Shown here: positions 50,855 through 58,353 of the stretch, piece after piece
Numbering within the stretch: position 1 is the stretch's first letter
Layout of the letters: each line of letters begins with the position of its first letter
From: Acidovorax sp. SRB_14
Lineage (GTDB): Bacteria > Pseudomonadota > Gammaproteobacteria > Burkholderiales > Burkholderiaceae_C
Length of the DNA: 64,000 nt
Assembly (NCBI RefSeq): GCF_012932145.1
Contig: NZ_MWOK01000010.1
Span: 62,001-126,000, forward strand
Reading direction: 5' to 3'
Program-made: the position numbers and the translations under genes
Notes under the pieces: generated by a model
The model's input: the letters and a program-made list of their open reading frames with translations, nothing else
Database searches by the model: none
Told to the model about the DNA's origin: nothing

Positions 50855-53289
50855 CCGCAGGTGCCGAGGTGGCCGCACTGGGTGCAGTAGTCGCAACCGT
50901 CCTTGCGGATGACCGCGTGCGCGCCGCACTCGCTGCATTTCTGGCCGGCCATGATGGGCGGCATGGCGGCCACGGCCACCGCAGGCGCCTCGGCCAGCGC
51001 CGGCACATCGACGCCCAGGTTCTTGCGGGCGCGCCGCGCCAGGATGTTCTGCACTGCGTAGGCGATGGCGGCCACTTCGGAGTCGTGCCACATGGGCACA
51101 TGCGTGCCATCGGCCTTCTGGTGCGTGCCCAGGCGCACGGGGCCGCGGTCCCAGGCGACCTTGCGCATGTCGCTGAGCGCACGCTCGAGGAAGCCGCCGC
51201 GCGCCGCCAGCGACAGCAGGCGCATGCTCGACGTCACCCATTGCTGCGACTCGCCGCTCTGGCCCACGGGCATGAAGAACTCGATCGCGCGGTCGACCGT
51301 GCCGGTGCCGTCGGCATTGGGCACGGGCAGGAAGGACACCACGAGGTACAGGCGCTTCTGGCCTTCCTGCGTCCAGTACTCCACTTTCTCGGCCACGGCC
51401 GACAGCGCGCCCTTGGGGCGGCTCTCGATCACGGTGCGCATCGGGTCCACCGGGGCCGCGGCCGGCGCCTGCGGCGCAGCCTCGGCGGGGGCGTGGGTTT
51501 CGAGCACCGCACCCAGGATGCTGTTGGGGCGGTACGTCGCCAGCCCCTTGAGGCGCGCGCGCCAGGCCTGCAGGTACAGGCCCTTGAAGTCGTCGTACGG
51601 GTAGTCGGCCGGGATGTTCACGGTCTTGGAGATGGCCGTGTCCACGAAGGGCTGCACCGCCTGCATCATCGCGATGTGGCCGTCGGCCGACATCTCGAGC
51701 GCCGAGACGAAGTACGCGGGCAGACGCGCCACGTCGCCGCCGAGCTCGCGGTACAGGCGCCAGGAATGGTCTTCGACCGCGTACTCGGAAGTGCTGCCGT
51801 CGCCCTCGCGCTTGCGGCGCTTGTACATCCACGAGAACGGCGGCTCAATGCCGTTGGACGCGTTGTCGGCAAAGGCCAGGCTCACGGTGCCGGTGGGCGC
51901 GATCGACAGCAGGTGGCTGTTGCGGATGCCGTGCTTGCGGATGTCCTTTTGCAGCGCTGCTGGCAGGCGGCTGGCAAACGTGCCGGTGGCCAGGTAGCCC
52001 TCGGCGTCGAATTTCGGGAAGGCGCCCTTCTCGCGCGCCAGCGCCACGGACGCGGCATAGGCGGCGTCGCGCATGCGCTCGGCGATGCGCGCCGCCATGG
52101 AGCGGCCCTCGGGCGCGTCGTAGCGCAGGCACAGCATGGCCAGGGTGTTGCCCATGCCGGTGAAGCCCACGCCGATGCGGCGCTTGGCGTGCGCCTCTTC
52201 GCGCTGCTGGGGCAGGGGCCAGAAGGTCAGGTCGAGCACGTTGTCGAGGGCGCGCACCTGCAGCGCCACCGATTTTTCAAACGCGTCGAAGTCGAACGCC
52301 GCTTCGCCCGACAGGCCGAACGGGTGGCGCACAAAGCGCGTCAGGATGACGGGGCCGAGGTCGCAGCAGCCGTACGAGGGCAGCGGCTGCTCGCCGCACG
52401 GGTTGGTGGCCTCAATGGACTCGCAGTAGTGCAGGTTGTTGTCGGTGTTGATGTGGTCGAGGAACAGGATGCCGGGCTCGGCGAAGCCGTAGGCCGACTT
52501 CATGATGGTGTCCCACAGCTCCTGCGCCGGCAGCGTCTGGTAGACCCACTGGCCGTCGGCCCGCTGGTAGGCGCCCTGCGCCATCAGCGTGGCGCCCGGC
52601 CGCGCCTGGTGCACGAGCTCCCACGGCTGGTCATTCTGCACCGCCTCGATGAAGGCATCGGAGACGCCCACCGAGACATTGAAATTGTTCCAGCGCCCCG
52701 GCGTGCGCTTGGCGGTGATGAAGTCCATCACGTCGGGGTGGTCGATGCGCAGCACGCCCATCTGCGCGCCGCGGCGCGCGCCGGCGCTCTCGACCGTGGA
52801 GCACGACTGGTCGAACACGTTGATGTAGCTGCACGGGCCCGAGGCCATCGAATGCGTGCCCTTGACCTGCGCGCCGCGCGGGCGGATGCGCGAGAAGTCG
52901 TAGCCCACGCCGCCGCCGCGCCGCATGGTTTCGGCCGCTTCGCGCAGCGCTTCGTAGATGCCGGGGTAGCCGCCCTCGTCCACCCCCTGGATGCAGTCGC
53001 CCACGGGCTGCACGAAGCAGTTGATGAGCGTGGCCTGGATGTCGGTGCCGGCGGCGCTCATGATGCGGCCCGCGCCGATGGCGCCGGCGTGCAGGTTGGC
53101 CAGGAACAGCGCTTCGTATTTTTCCCGCTCGCCCTCGGCCTCGACCGAGGCCAGCGCGCGTGCCACGCGGCGGTACAGGTCTTCGGCGCTGGTTTCGCCG
53201 GCCTTGAGGTATTTTTCTTTCAGCACATCGAGGCTGATGGGCTGGGTGGCGGTCACGTCGTGCGCGCGGCCGAGGTCTTCGCGTTTCAT
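50851..53289 (-). CDS. nrdJ: Adenosylcobalamin-dependent (class II) ribonucleotide reductase
   Basis: An 812-residue enzyme reducing ribonucleotides without oxygen, using vitamin B12. The first redox Cys is Cys91 (INCFVQPVGD). The radical loop is TNPCGEQPL at 295-303 with Cys298. Other core motifs are MRRGGGVGYDFSRIR, ARRGAQMGVLRIDHPDV and SIAPTGTVSLAFADNASNG. The C-terminal end is a zinc ribbon (CSECGAHAVIRKDGCDYCTQ), probably for thioredoxin re-reduction. ATG 53289 starts MKREDLGRAHDV. A long 423 bp leader separates it from the carbonic anhydrase gene. It is translationally coupled to nnrS by an ATGA overlap. Confidence 0.95.
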   Translation of the reverse strand: MKREDLGRAHDVTATQPISLDVLKEKYLKAGETSAEDLYRRVARALASVEAEGEREKYEALFLANLHAGAIGAGRIMSAAGTDIQATLINCFVQPVGDCIQGVDEGGYPGIYEALREAAETMRRGGGVGYDFSRIRPRGAQVKGTHSMASGPCSYINVFDQSCSTVESAGARRGAQMGVLRIDHPDVMDFITAKRTPGRWNNFNVSVGVSDAFIEAVQNDQPWELVHQARPGATLMAQGAYQRADGQWVYQTLPAQELWDTIMKSAYGFAEPGILFLDHINTDNNLHYCESIEATNPCGEQPLPSYGCCDLGPVILTRFVRHPFGLSGEAAFDFDAFEKSVALQVRALDNVLDLTFWPLPQQREEAHAKRRIGVGFTGMGNTLAMLCLRYDAPEGRSMAARIAERMRDAAYAASVALAREKGAFPKFDAEGYLATGTFASRLPAALQKDIRKHGIRNSHLLSIAPTGTVSLAFADNASNGIEPPFSWMYKRRKREGDGSTSEYAVEDHSWRLYRELGGDVARLPAYFVSALEMSADGHIAMMQAVQPFVDTAISKTVNIPADYPYDDFKGLYLQAWRARLKGLATYRPNSILGAVLETHAPAEAAPQAPAAAPVDPMRTVIESRPKGALSAVAEKVEYWTQEGQKRLYLVVSFLPVPNADGTGTVDRAIEFFMPVGQSGESQQWVTSSMRLLSLAARGGFLERALSDMRKVAWDRGPVRLGTHQKADGTHVPMWHDSEVAAIAYAVQNILARRARKNLGVDVPALAEAPAVAVAAMPPIMAGQKCSECGAHAVIRKDGCDYCTQCGHLGTCG

Positions 53290-53712
53290 GGGGTCTGCCT
53301 TGGGAAAAGGCGGCGCAGCACCGGGCACGCGCAGCCGTGGAAGGGGTTGCGCAGCGCACCGGGTCCCGGAAACAGGACAAGGTGGGCGCTGCGCAGACGG
53401 CAAGAATAGACCTTTTTGGCGACAGACCCGCGCAAGTCCCGCCCCGGCGTGGTGGTTAAAACGCATTCCTGACGCAGCGCAATCTTGGTGCATCTGTCCT
53501 GCGGTCCCCAGCGGCACGGGCTCGGGCGGAGGCGCCGTCCACGCCCCGCACCGGGGGCGGCGCCCCTTCGCGGATCCACTGGGTGGGAATCCGGCCTTTG
53601 GCATCGAAACAAGGCTCTAGCGCCTGCCAGCCGTATGCAGATAGCTATCAAAGTCATAGTTCCCGGTGGCCCCAGGAATTTCAGGCATGGAACCCGGGCA
53701 TGGCGCGCTGGC
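53290..53712. other. Leader region upstream of nrdJ
   Basis: This 423 bp gap on the minus-strand path from carbonic anhydrase to nrdJ contains one dispersed repeat copy (53600-53660). A TATTCT hexamer near 53405-53410 could be a -10 box. I found no B12-box (GCCACTG) or other core of a cobalamin riboswitch and no clear NrdR box. No coding frame with recognisable features is present. Confidence 0.5.
53600..53660 (-). repeat. Dispersed repeat copy upstream of nrdJ
   Basis: On the minus strand it reads ACTATGACTTTGATAGCTATCTG..TACGGCTGGCAGGCGCTAGAGCCTTGTTTCGATG. It aligns nearly end to end with the 44244-44302 copy, so the two define the full element of about 60 bp. Confidence 0.8.
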
Positions 53713-54438
53713 TCAATCGCAAATCACCTGCCCATCGTGCTCGACATACGGGGCATACGGGCCGGTGCCGCTGTTCGTGGCCACCGAGGCGGCGACGAAA
53801 TTGCCCGTCTTGACATCGAAGACATGGACTTCGCCGTCCTCAATGACGTAATGCCAGCCGTGCAGGCTGATCTGCCCCGCCAGCACGCGGCTGCGCACCA
53901 TGGGAAATTCCATCAGCCGGCCCAGTTGCAGCACCACGGCGCGCTGCTCGGTGCGGCGCAAGGCCTCGGGGCATGGCTGGACCGGCAGCACCGCCTCGCG
54001 CCCCAGGTCGAGCCAGCGCAGCAGGTTGTGGGCTTCGGAGGGCACCTCGCCATACAGCGCCTTGATGGCACCGCAGTGGCTGTGACCGCAGACCACGATC
54101 CGGCTGACCTGCAGGCTGAGCACGGCGAATTCGATGGCCGCCGCCGTGCCGTGGTGGCCGTGCGAGCCGTCGTAGGGCGGCACAAAAGCCCCCACATTGC
54201 GCACCAGAAACAGCTCGCCCGGACCGGCGCCGGTGAGCAGGTAAGGCAGCAGGCGCGAGTCGGAGCAGCCAATGAACAGCGTGGTCGGGTGCTGTCCTTC
54301 GGCCACCAGGTCCTGGAAACGCTGCTGGTGCAGCGGGAAATATTCCGACTTGAAGCGCCGCAGGCGCACCAGCAGTTCGTCGCTGCTGTCAGCGCTGCTG
54401 TCGCTGTCGTTCGCGCTGTCGTGAGCCGGCGCGTCCAT
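53713..54438 (-). CDS. Beta-class carbonic anhydrase
   Basis: A 241-residue zinc enzyme interconverting CO2 and bicarbonate. The zinc ligands and catalytic dyad are visible: Cys58 and Asp60/Arg62 in GCSDSRLLPY, and His119 and Cys122 in VVCGHSHCGAIKAL. A Ser/Asp-rich N-terminal stretch of ~20 residues precedes the conserved helix. The start lies 2 bp after the stop of the parvulin gene, so it is the distal gene of the nar operon. That placement is unusual and may serve bicarbonate supply or pH control during nitrate respiration. Confidence 0.93.
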   Translation of the reverse strand: MDAPAHDSANDSDSSADSSDELLVRLRRFKSEYFPLHQQRFQDLVAEGQHPTTLFIGCSDSRLLPYLLTGAGPGELFLVRNVGAFVPPYDGSHGHHGTAAAIEFAVLSLQVSRIVVCGHSHCGAIKALYGEVPSEAHNLLRWLDLGREAVLPVQPCPEALRRTEQRAVVLQLGRLMEFPMVRSRVLAGQISLHGWHYVIEDGEVHVFDVKTGNFVAASVATNSGTGPYAPYVEHDGQVICD

Positions 54439-54440
54439 GC

Positions 54441-55310
54441 CTACTGCACCAGCGGGGAGTCGGCGGCGTCCAGTGCGATGTGTTCCAGCGTGGCCTCGCC
54501 CGCCAGCAGGGCCATGTACTGGTGCAGCGCGCGAGCGCGCGACTGCATCGCCAGCAGGCGCGCTATGCGCTCGCGCACCTCGGCGTAGGTGGGCTGGGTT
54601 CCCTCGCGGCGCTCCAGCACCTCTACGATGTGGAAGCCAAACCGGCTGTGCACCAGCCGCGGGAGCACGCCGACGCGGGCTTGGTGCTGCTGTGTGTGGA
54701 ACAGCGCCTGCGCCAGTTCGGGCGCGCAGTCGTCCGGGCCGATCCATCCCAGGTCGCCGCCCTGGGTGCTGGTGGGGCAGTTGGACAGTTCGGTCGCCAG
54801 CTGCGCAAAGCGTCCGGGCGGGCTGTCTGCGTGGGTCAGTTCCAGCAGGGCTTTTTCCGCATGCACTGCCAGCGCCTGCACGTTGGTGCCGGGCGTGACC
54901 GCAAACAGGATGTGCCGCACATGCAGCGCCTGCCCCACGGTGAACTGCGCAGCGTGCGCCTGGTGGTAGCGCTGGCACTCGGCCTCCTGCGGCTGCGGAC
55001 TGCGGACGTCCGCGTCGACCAGCTGTTCGAGGATTTGGCGCTCCGGCTCGCCCAGTTCGGGCGCCACGCTGCCCGCGTAGGCCGGCAACAGCCCCTGCGC
55101 CACGGCGCGCTGGCGCAGCAGTTCGGCATAGGCGCGTTCGCGCAGTTCGTCCTCGGCAGGGCGCTGCCCCGGGAGGTGCAGGGCCACGCCGTTGATGGTG
55201 GCCGTGGGCCCGCTCCGGGTGCCGGCCGCCGCGGCATCGGCAGGGGCAGCCGCGCTGCCACAACCGCATCCGCTGCCGCAACCGGAAGAGGAAGAGGGAG
55301 CGGTGTTCAT
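54441..55310 (-). CDS. Parvulin-type peptidyl-prolyl isomerase (NifM-like) of the nar operon
   Basis: A 289-residue protein. Residues 1-20 are a striking Ser-Gly-Cys tract (SSSSGCGSGCGCGSAAAP) with four Cys. A helical NifM/SurA-like region and the PpiC rotamase domain follow (about 125-225: VGQALHVRHILFAV, LATELSNCPTSTQGGDLGWI, LVHSRFGFHIVEVLER). Such isomerases accompany narGHJI in several betaproteobacteria and are thought to help fold the nitrate reductase subunits. There is no signal peptide, so it is cytoplasmic, where NarGH matures. The overlap ATGA with narI shows operon membership. Confidence 0.9.
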   Translation of the reverse strand: MNTAPSSSSGCGSGCGCGSAAAPADAAAAGTRSGPTATINGVALHLPGQRPAEDELRERAYAELLRQRAVAQGLLPAYAGSVAPELGEPERQILEQLVDADVRSPQPQEAECQRYHQAHAAQFTVGQALHVRHILFAVTPGTNVQALAVHAEKALLELTHADSPPGRFAQLATELSNCPTSTQGGDLGWIGPDDCAPELAQALFHTQQHQARVGVLPRLVHSRFGFHIVEVLERREGTQPTYAEVRERIARLLAMQSRARALHQYMALLAGEATLEHIALDAADSPLVQ

Positions 55311-56113
55311 GAGAACTCTCCTTTGGGCGAGGCGGCGCCCGTCGGGGCCTGGGCGACCGGGCGGTGGGCGGGATGGACCGCCTGCACCGGCTGCGGCGCG
55401 TGCGACGAGCGCGTGGTGACGCCCACGTCCAAGCGCCGGCTGCGCACCACCTGGTAGGGCCGGAACAGGTAGCCCACCGACGCAAAACCGCTCCACACGT
55501 GCACCAGGCGGCTGAACGGGAACAGCAGGAAGATCGTCATGCCGAAGACGATGTGAAACAGGTAGGGCCAGGGCAAGCCGGCCAGCACCTCGGCATCGAC
55601 CGTGCGCAGCGTCAGGATGCGCTGCGCCCAGTCGGCCAGGATCAGCATCACGCTGCCGTCGGAATGCGCCCACGAAAAAGGCAGCGTGATCAGCCCCACG
55701 ACCAGCTGCACCCACAGGATCAGCAGGATCGCCAGGTCGGTCTTGTGGCTGGTGTAGCGGATGCGCTCGTCGAACATGCGGCGGTAGATCAGCATCGACA
55801 GGCCGATGAAGCAGAGGACACCGAACAGACCGCCCGAGTAGATGGCGATTTTCTGCTTGACCGAAGCTTCGAGAAAGTGCGCATAGAACGCATGCGGCGC
55901 CAGCAGGCCGATCAGATGGCCAAAGAACAAAAACAGGATGCCGACGTGGAACAAATTGCTGCCCCAGCGCAGCAGCCCGGTGCGCAGCAGCTGCGACGAA
56001 TCGCTTTTCCAGGTGTACTGGTCGCGGTCGAAGCGCAGCAGGCTGCCGAGCAGGAACACCGACAGGCAGATGTAGGGGTAGACCCCGAAGAGAAAACCGT
56101 GCAGGGAAGTCAT
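55307..56113 (-). CDS. narI: Respiratory nitrate reductase gamma subunit
   Basis: A 268-residue inner membrane cytochrome b that oxidises quinol and passes electrons to NarH. There are five membrane helices. The four heme-ligand histidines fall at His56, His66, His187 and His205, exactly the E. coli positions. The C-terminal ~40 residues after FRPYQVVRSRR are a variable tail. Overlaps of four bases link it to narJ upstream and to the isomerase downstream. Confidence 0.96.
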   Translation of the reverse strand: MTSLHGFLFGVYPYICLSVFLLGSLLRFDRDQYTWKSDSSQLLRTGLLRWGSNLFHVGILFLFFGHLIGLLAPHAFYAHFLEASVKQKIAIYSGGLFGVLCFIGLSMLIYRRMFDERIRYTSHKTDLAILLILWVQLVVGLITLPFSWAHSDGSVMLILADWAQRILTLRTVDAEVLAGLPWPYLFHIVFGMTIFLLFPFSRLVHVWSGFASVGYLFRPYQVVRSRRLDVGVTTRSSHAPQPVQAVHPAHRPVAQAPTGAASPKGEFS

Positions 56114-56817
56114 CGCTGTGCTCCGTGGGTGGGACGTGCCTGGCGCGCGGCGTGGGGCACGATGTGGATGGGTTGCGGCTGGTCGGGCCGCGCCTGGCCT
56201 TTGGACGAGCAGCCATCAAACACCACCGGCTCCTGCCAGACGGCGTCCATCGGCTCTTCGGCAGCGATCTCGACCGGCGAAGCTTTCTCGCCCGCCAGTT
56301 CGAGCAAGGCGCCCAGGACGCAGGCATAGGGGCTTGAGCGCTGCTGCAGGGCGGCAAACAGGGCGTTGAAGATGTGTGCCATTTCAGCGAGGAACTCGCG
56401 CGCCTGGCGCGGCGGCTGCGTGGAGGTGAACTCCAGCACCACCGGCAGGAAGTCGGGCATTTCGCCCTCGCCCAGGAACATGCCGGCCTGCTCGTAGGTT
56501 TTGGCCAGATCGATCATGGCCGGACCGCGGTCGCGCGAGTCACCATGCACATGCTCGAACAGGTGCAGCGAGGTGGCGCGGCCGCGGTCGAACAGCTCGA
56601 CGTAGTCGGCCTCGGCTTCCAGCGCCGCTTTGCGCTCCAGGGTATCGATCAGCGCGTCGAGCTCCGCCAGGCGCGGCGCAGGCAGCGCCTGCTCCTGCAG
56701 CAGCGCAGCGCGCAGCCCGGGCAGGTGGGCGCGCAGTTCCGCATCGGGGTAGCCGAGCAGCCGCGCCAGCACGCGCAGGCTTCGGGTCGCATTGGGGGCG
56801 TGGTTGAACAGGGCCAT
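56110..56817 (-). CDS. narJ: Nitrate reductase assembly chaperone
   Basis: A 235-residue cytoplasmic chaperone of the TorD/DmsD superfamily needed for inserting molybdenum cofactor and heme into NarGHI. Family features are RVLARLLGYPDAELRAHLPG, DYVELFDRGRATSLHLFEHVHGDSRDRG and LPVVLEFTSTQP. It is about the expected length. It sits 3 bp after narH and overlaps narI by four bases, the usual narHJI order. Confidence 0.95.
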   Translation of the reverse strand: MALFNHAPNATRSLRVLARLLGYPDAELRAHLPGLRAALLQEQALPAPRLAELDALIDTLERKAALEAEADYVELFDRGRATSLHLFEHVHGDSRDRGPAMIDLAKTYEQAGMFLGEGEMPDFLPVVLEFTSTQPPRQAREFLAEMAHIFNALFAALQQRSSPYACVLGALLELAGEKASPVEIAAEEPMDAVWQEPVVFDGCSSKGQARPDQPQPIHIVPHAARQARPTHGAQR

Positions 56818-56820
56818 GGC

Positions 56821-58353
56821 TCAGACCTCCACCTTGATGGGAATGGTGCGTTTCTTGCTGCCGCCAAACAGGCTGACCTCGCTGCTGCCTTCGGAGCAGC
56901 CGTTGCCAAAGGTGAAGCCGCAGCCGCCGCGCACGTCAAACGCGTTTTCGGCGTATTCGCGGTGGGTGGTCGGGATCACGAAGCGGTCTTCGTAGTTGGC
57001 AATCGCCATGGTGTGGTACATGTCTTCGACCTGCGCCACCGTGAGGCCGGCCTGCGCCAGCACCGCCAGATTCTGCTCATGGTCGACGTGCTTGCTGCGC
57101 TGGTACGAGCGCATCGCCAGCATGCGCTCCAGCGCGCGCACCACCGGCGCGGTGTCGCCGCCCGTGAGCATGTTGGCCAGGTACTGCACGGGGATGCGCA
57201 TCTGGGAAATGTCTGGCAGCTCGCCGTGGATGCCGATCTGACCGGCATTGGCCGCCGAAGTGATCGGCGAGAGCGGGGGCACATACCAGACCATGGGCAG
57301 CGTGCGGTACTCGGGGTGCAGCGGCAGCGCCACCTTCCAGTCGACCGCCATCTTGTAGACCGGGCTCTTGCGCGCGCTTTCGAGCCACGCCTCCGGAATG
57401 CCGTCCTTGCGCGCCTGCGCGATCACGGCCGGGTCGTGCGGGTTGAGGAAGATGCCCAGCTGCGCCTGGTACAGGTCCTTGTCGTTTTCGACGCTCGCGG
57501 CTTCCTCGATGCGGTCGGCGTCGTACAGCACCACGCCGAGGTAGCGGATGCGACCGACGCAGGTTTCACTGCACACGGTCGGCTGGCCGGCCTCGATGCG
57601 CGGGTAGCAGAAGGTGCACTTCTCGGCCTTGCCGCTCTTCCAGTTGTAGTAGATCTTCTTGTACGGACAGCCCGAGACGCACATGCGCCAGCCGCGGCAC
57701 TTGTCCTGGTCGATCAGCACGATGCCGTCTTCCTCGCGCTTGTAGATCGAGCCCGACGGGCACGAGGCCACGCAGCTTGGGTTCAGGCAGTGCTCGCACA
57801 GGCGCGGCAAATACATCATGAAGGTGTTTTCGAACTGCCCCACCATGTCTTTTTGCACCTGCTCGAAGCTGTCGAGGTTGGCGTCCTTGCTGCGCTTGGA
57901 AAACTCGCCGCCGAGGATTTCCTCCCAGTTCGGGCCCCACTCGATCTTCTCCATGCGCTTGCCGGTGATCAGGCTGCGCGGCTGCGCCGTGGGCGCGGCC
58001 TTCATTTCGGGCGCCGACTGCAGGTGGTCGTAGTCAAACGTGAAGGGCTCGTAGTAGTCGTCGATCTGCGGCATGTTCGGGTTGGCGAACAGGCGCATCA
58101 GCATCTTCCACTTGCCGCCCTGGCGCGGTTCGATGGAGCCGTCGGCGCGGCGCACCCAGCCGCCATTCCACTTGTCCTGGTTTTCCCACTCCTTGGGGTA
58201 GCCGATGCCGGGTTTGGTCTCGACGTTGTTGAACCAGGCGTACTCCATGCCCGGGCGGCTGGTCCAGACGTTCTTGCAGGTGACCGAACAGGTGTGGCAG
58301 CCAATGCACTTGTCCAGGTTCAGCACCATGCCGATTTGCGCGCGTACTCTCAT
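56821..58353 (-). CDS. narH: Respiratory nitrate reductase beta subunit
   Basis: A 510-residue iron-sulfur protein that transfers electrons from NarI to NarG. The first cluster motif is C16-x2-C19-x2-C22-x3-C26 (CIGCHTCSVTCK). Further clusters are CEHCLNPSCVASCPSG, the [3Fe-4S]-type KCRGWRMCVSGCPYKK with Trp in place of one Cys, and KCTFCYPRIEAGQPTVCSETC. ATG 58353 begins MRVRAQIGMVLNLDK as in homologues. It overlaps the narG stop by four bases and lacks a signal peptide, as expected for the cytoplasm-facing enzyme. Confidence 0.97.
   Translation of the reverse strand: MRVRAQIGMVLNLDKCIGCHTCSVTCKNVWTSRPGMEYAWFNNVETKPGIGYPKEWENQDKWNGGWVRRADGSIEPRQGGKWKMLMRLFANPNMPQIDDYYEPFTFDYDHLQSAPEMKAAPTAQPRSLITGKRMEKIEWGPNWEEILGGEFSKRSKDANLDSFEQVQKDMVGQFENTFMMYLPRLCEHCLNPSCVASCPSGSIYKREEDGIVLIDQDKCRGWRMCVSGCPYKKIYYNWKSGKAEKCTFCYPRIEAGQPTVCSETCVGRIRYLGVVLYDADRIEEAASVENDKDLYQAQLGIFLNPHDPAVIAQARKDGIPEAWLESARKSPVYKMAVDWKVALPLHPEYRTLPMVWYVPPLSPITSAANAGQIGIHGELPDISQMRIPVQYLANMLTGGDTAPVVRALERMLAMRSYQRSKHVDHEQNLAVLAQAGLTVAQVEDMYHTMAIANYEDRFVIPTTHREYAENAFDVRGGCGFTFGNGCSEGSSEVSLFGGSKKRTIPIKVEV

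Noticed and set aside
53290-53712. Possible cobalamin riboswitch upstream of the B12-dependent nrdJ.
   Set aside because: No B12-box or conserved core could be found on the minus strand. The structured look of this stretch is explained by GC richness and one dispersed repeat.
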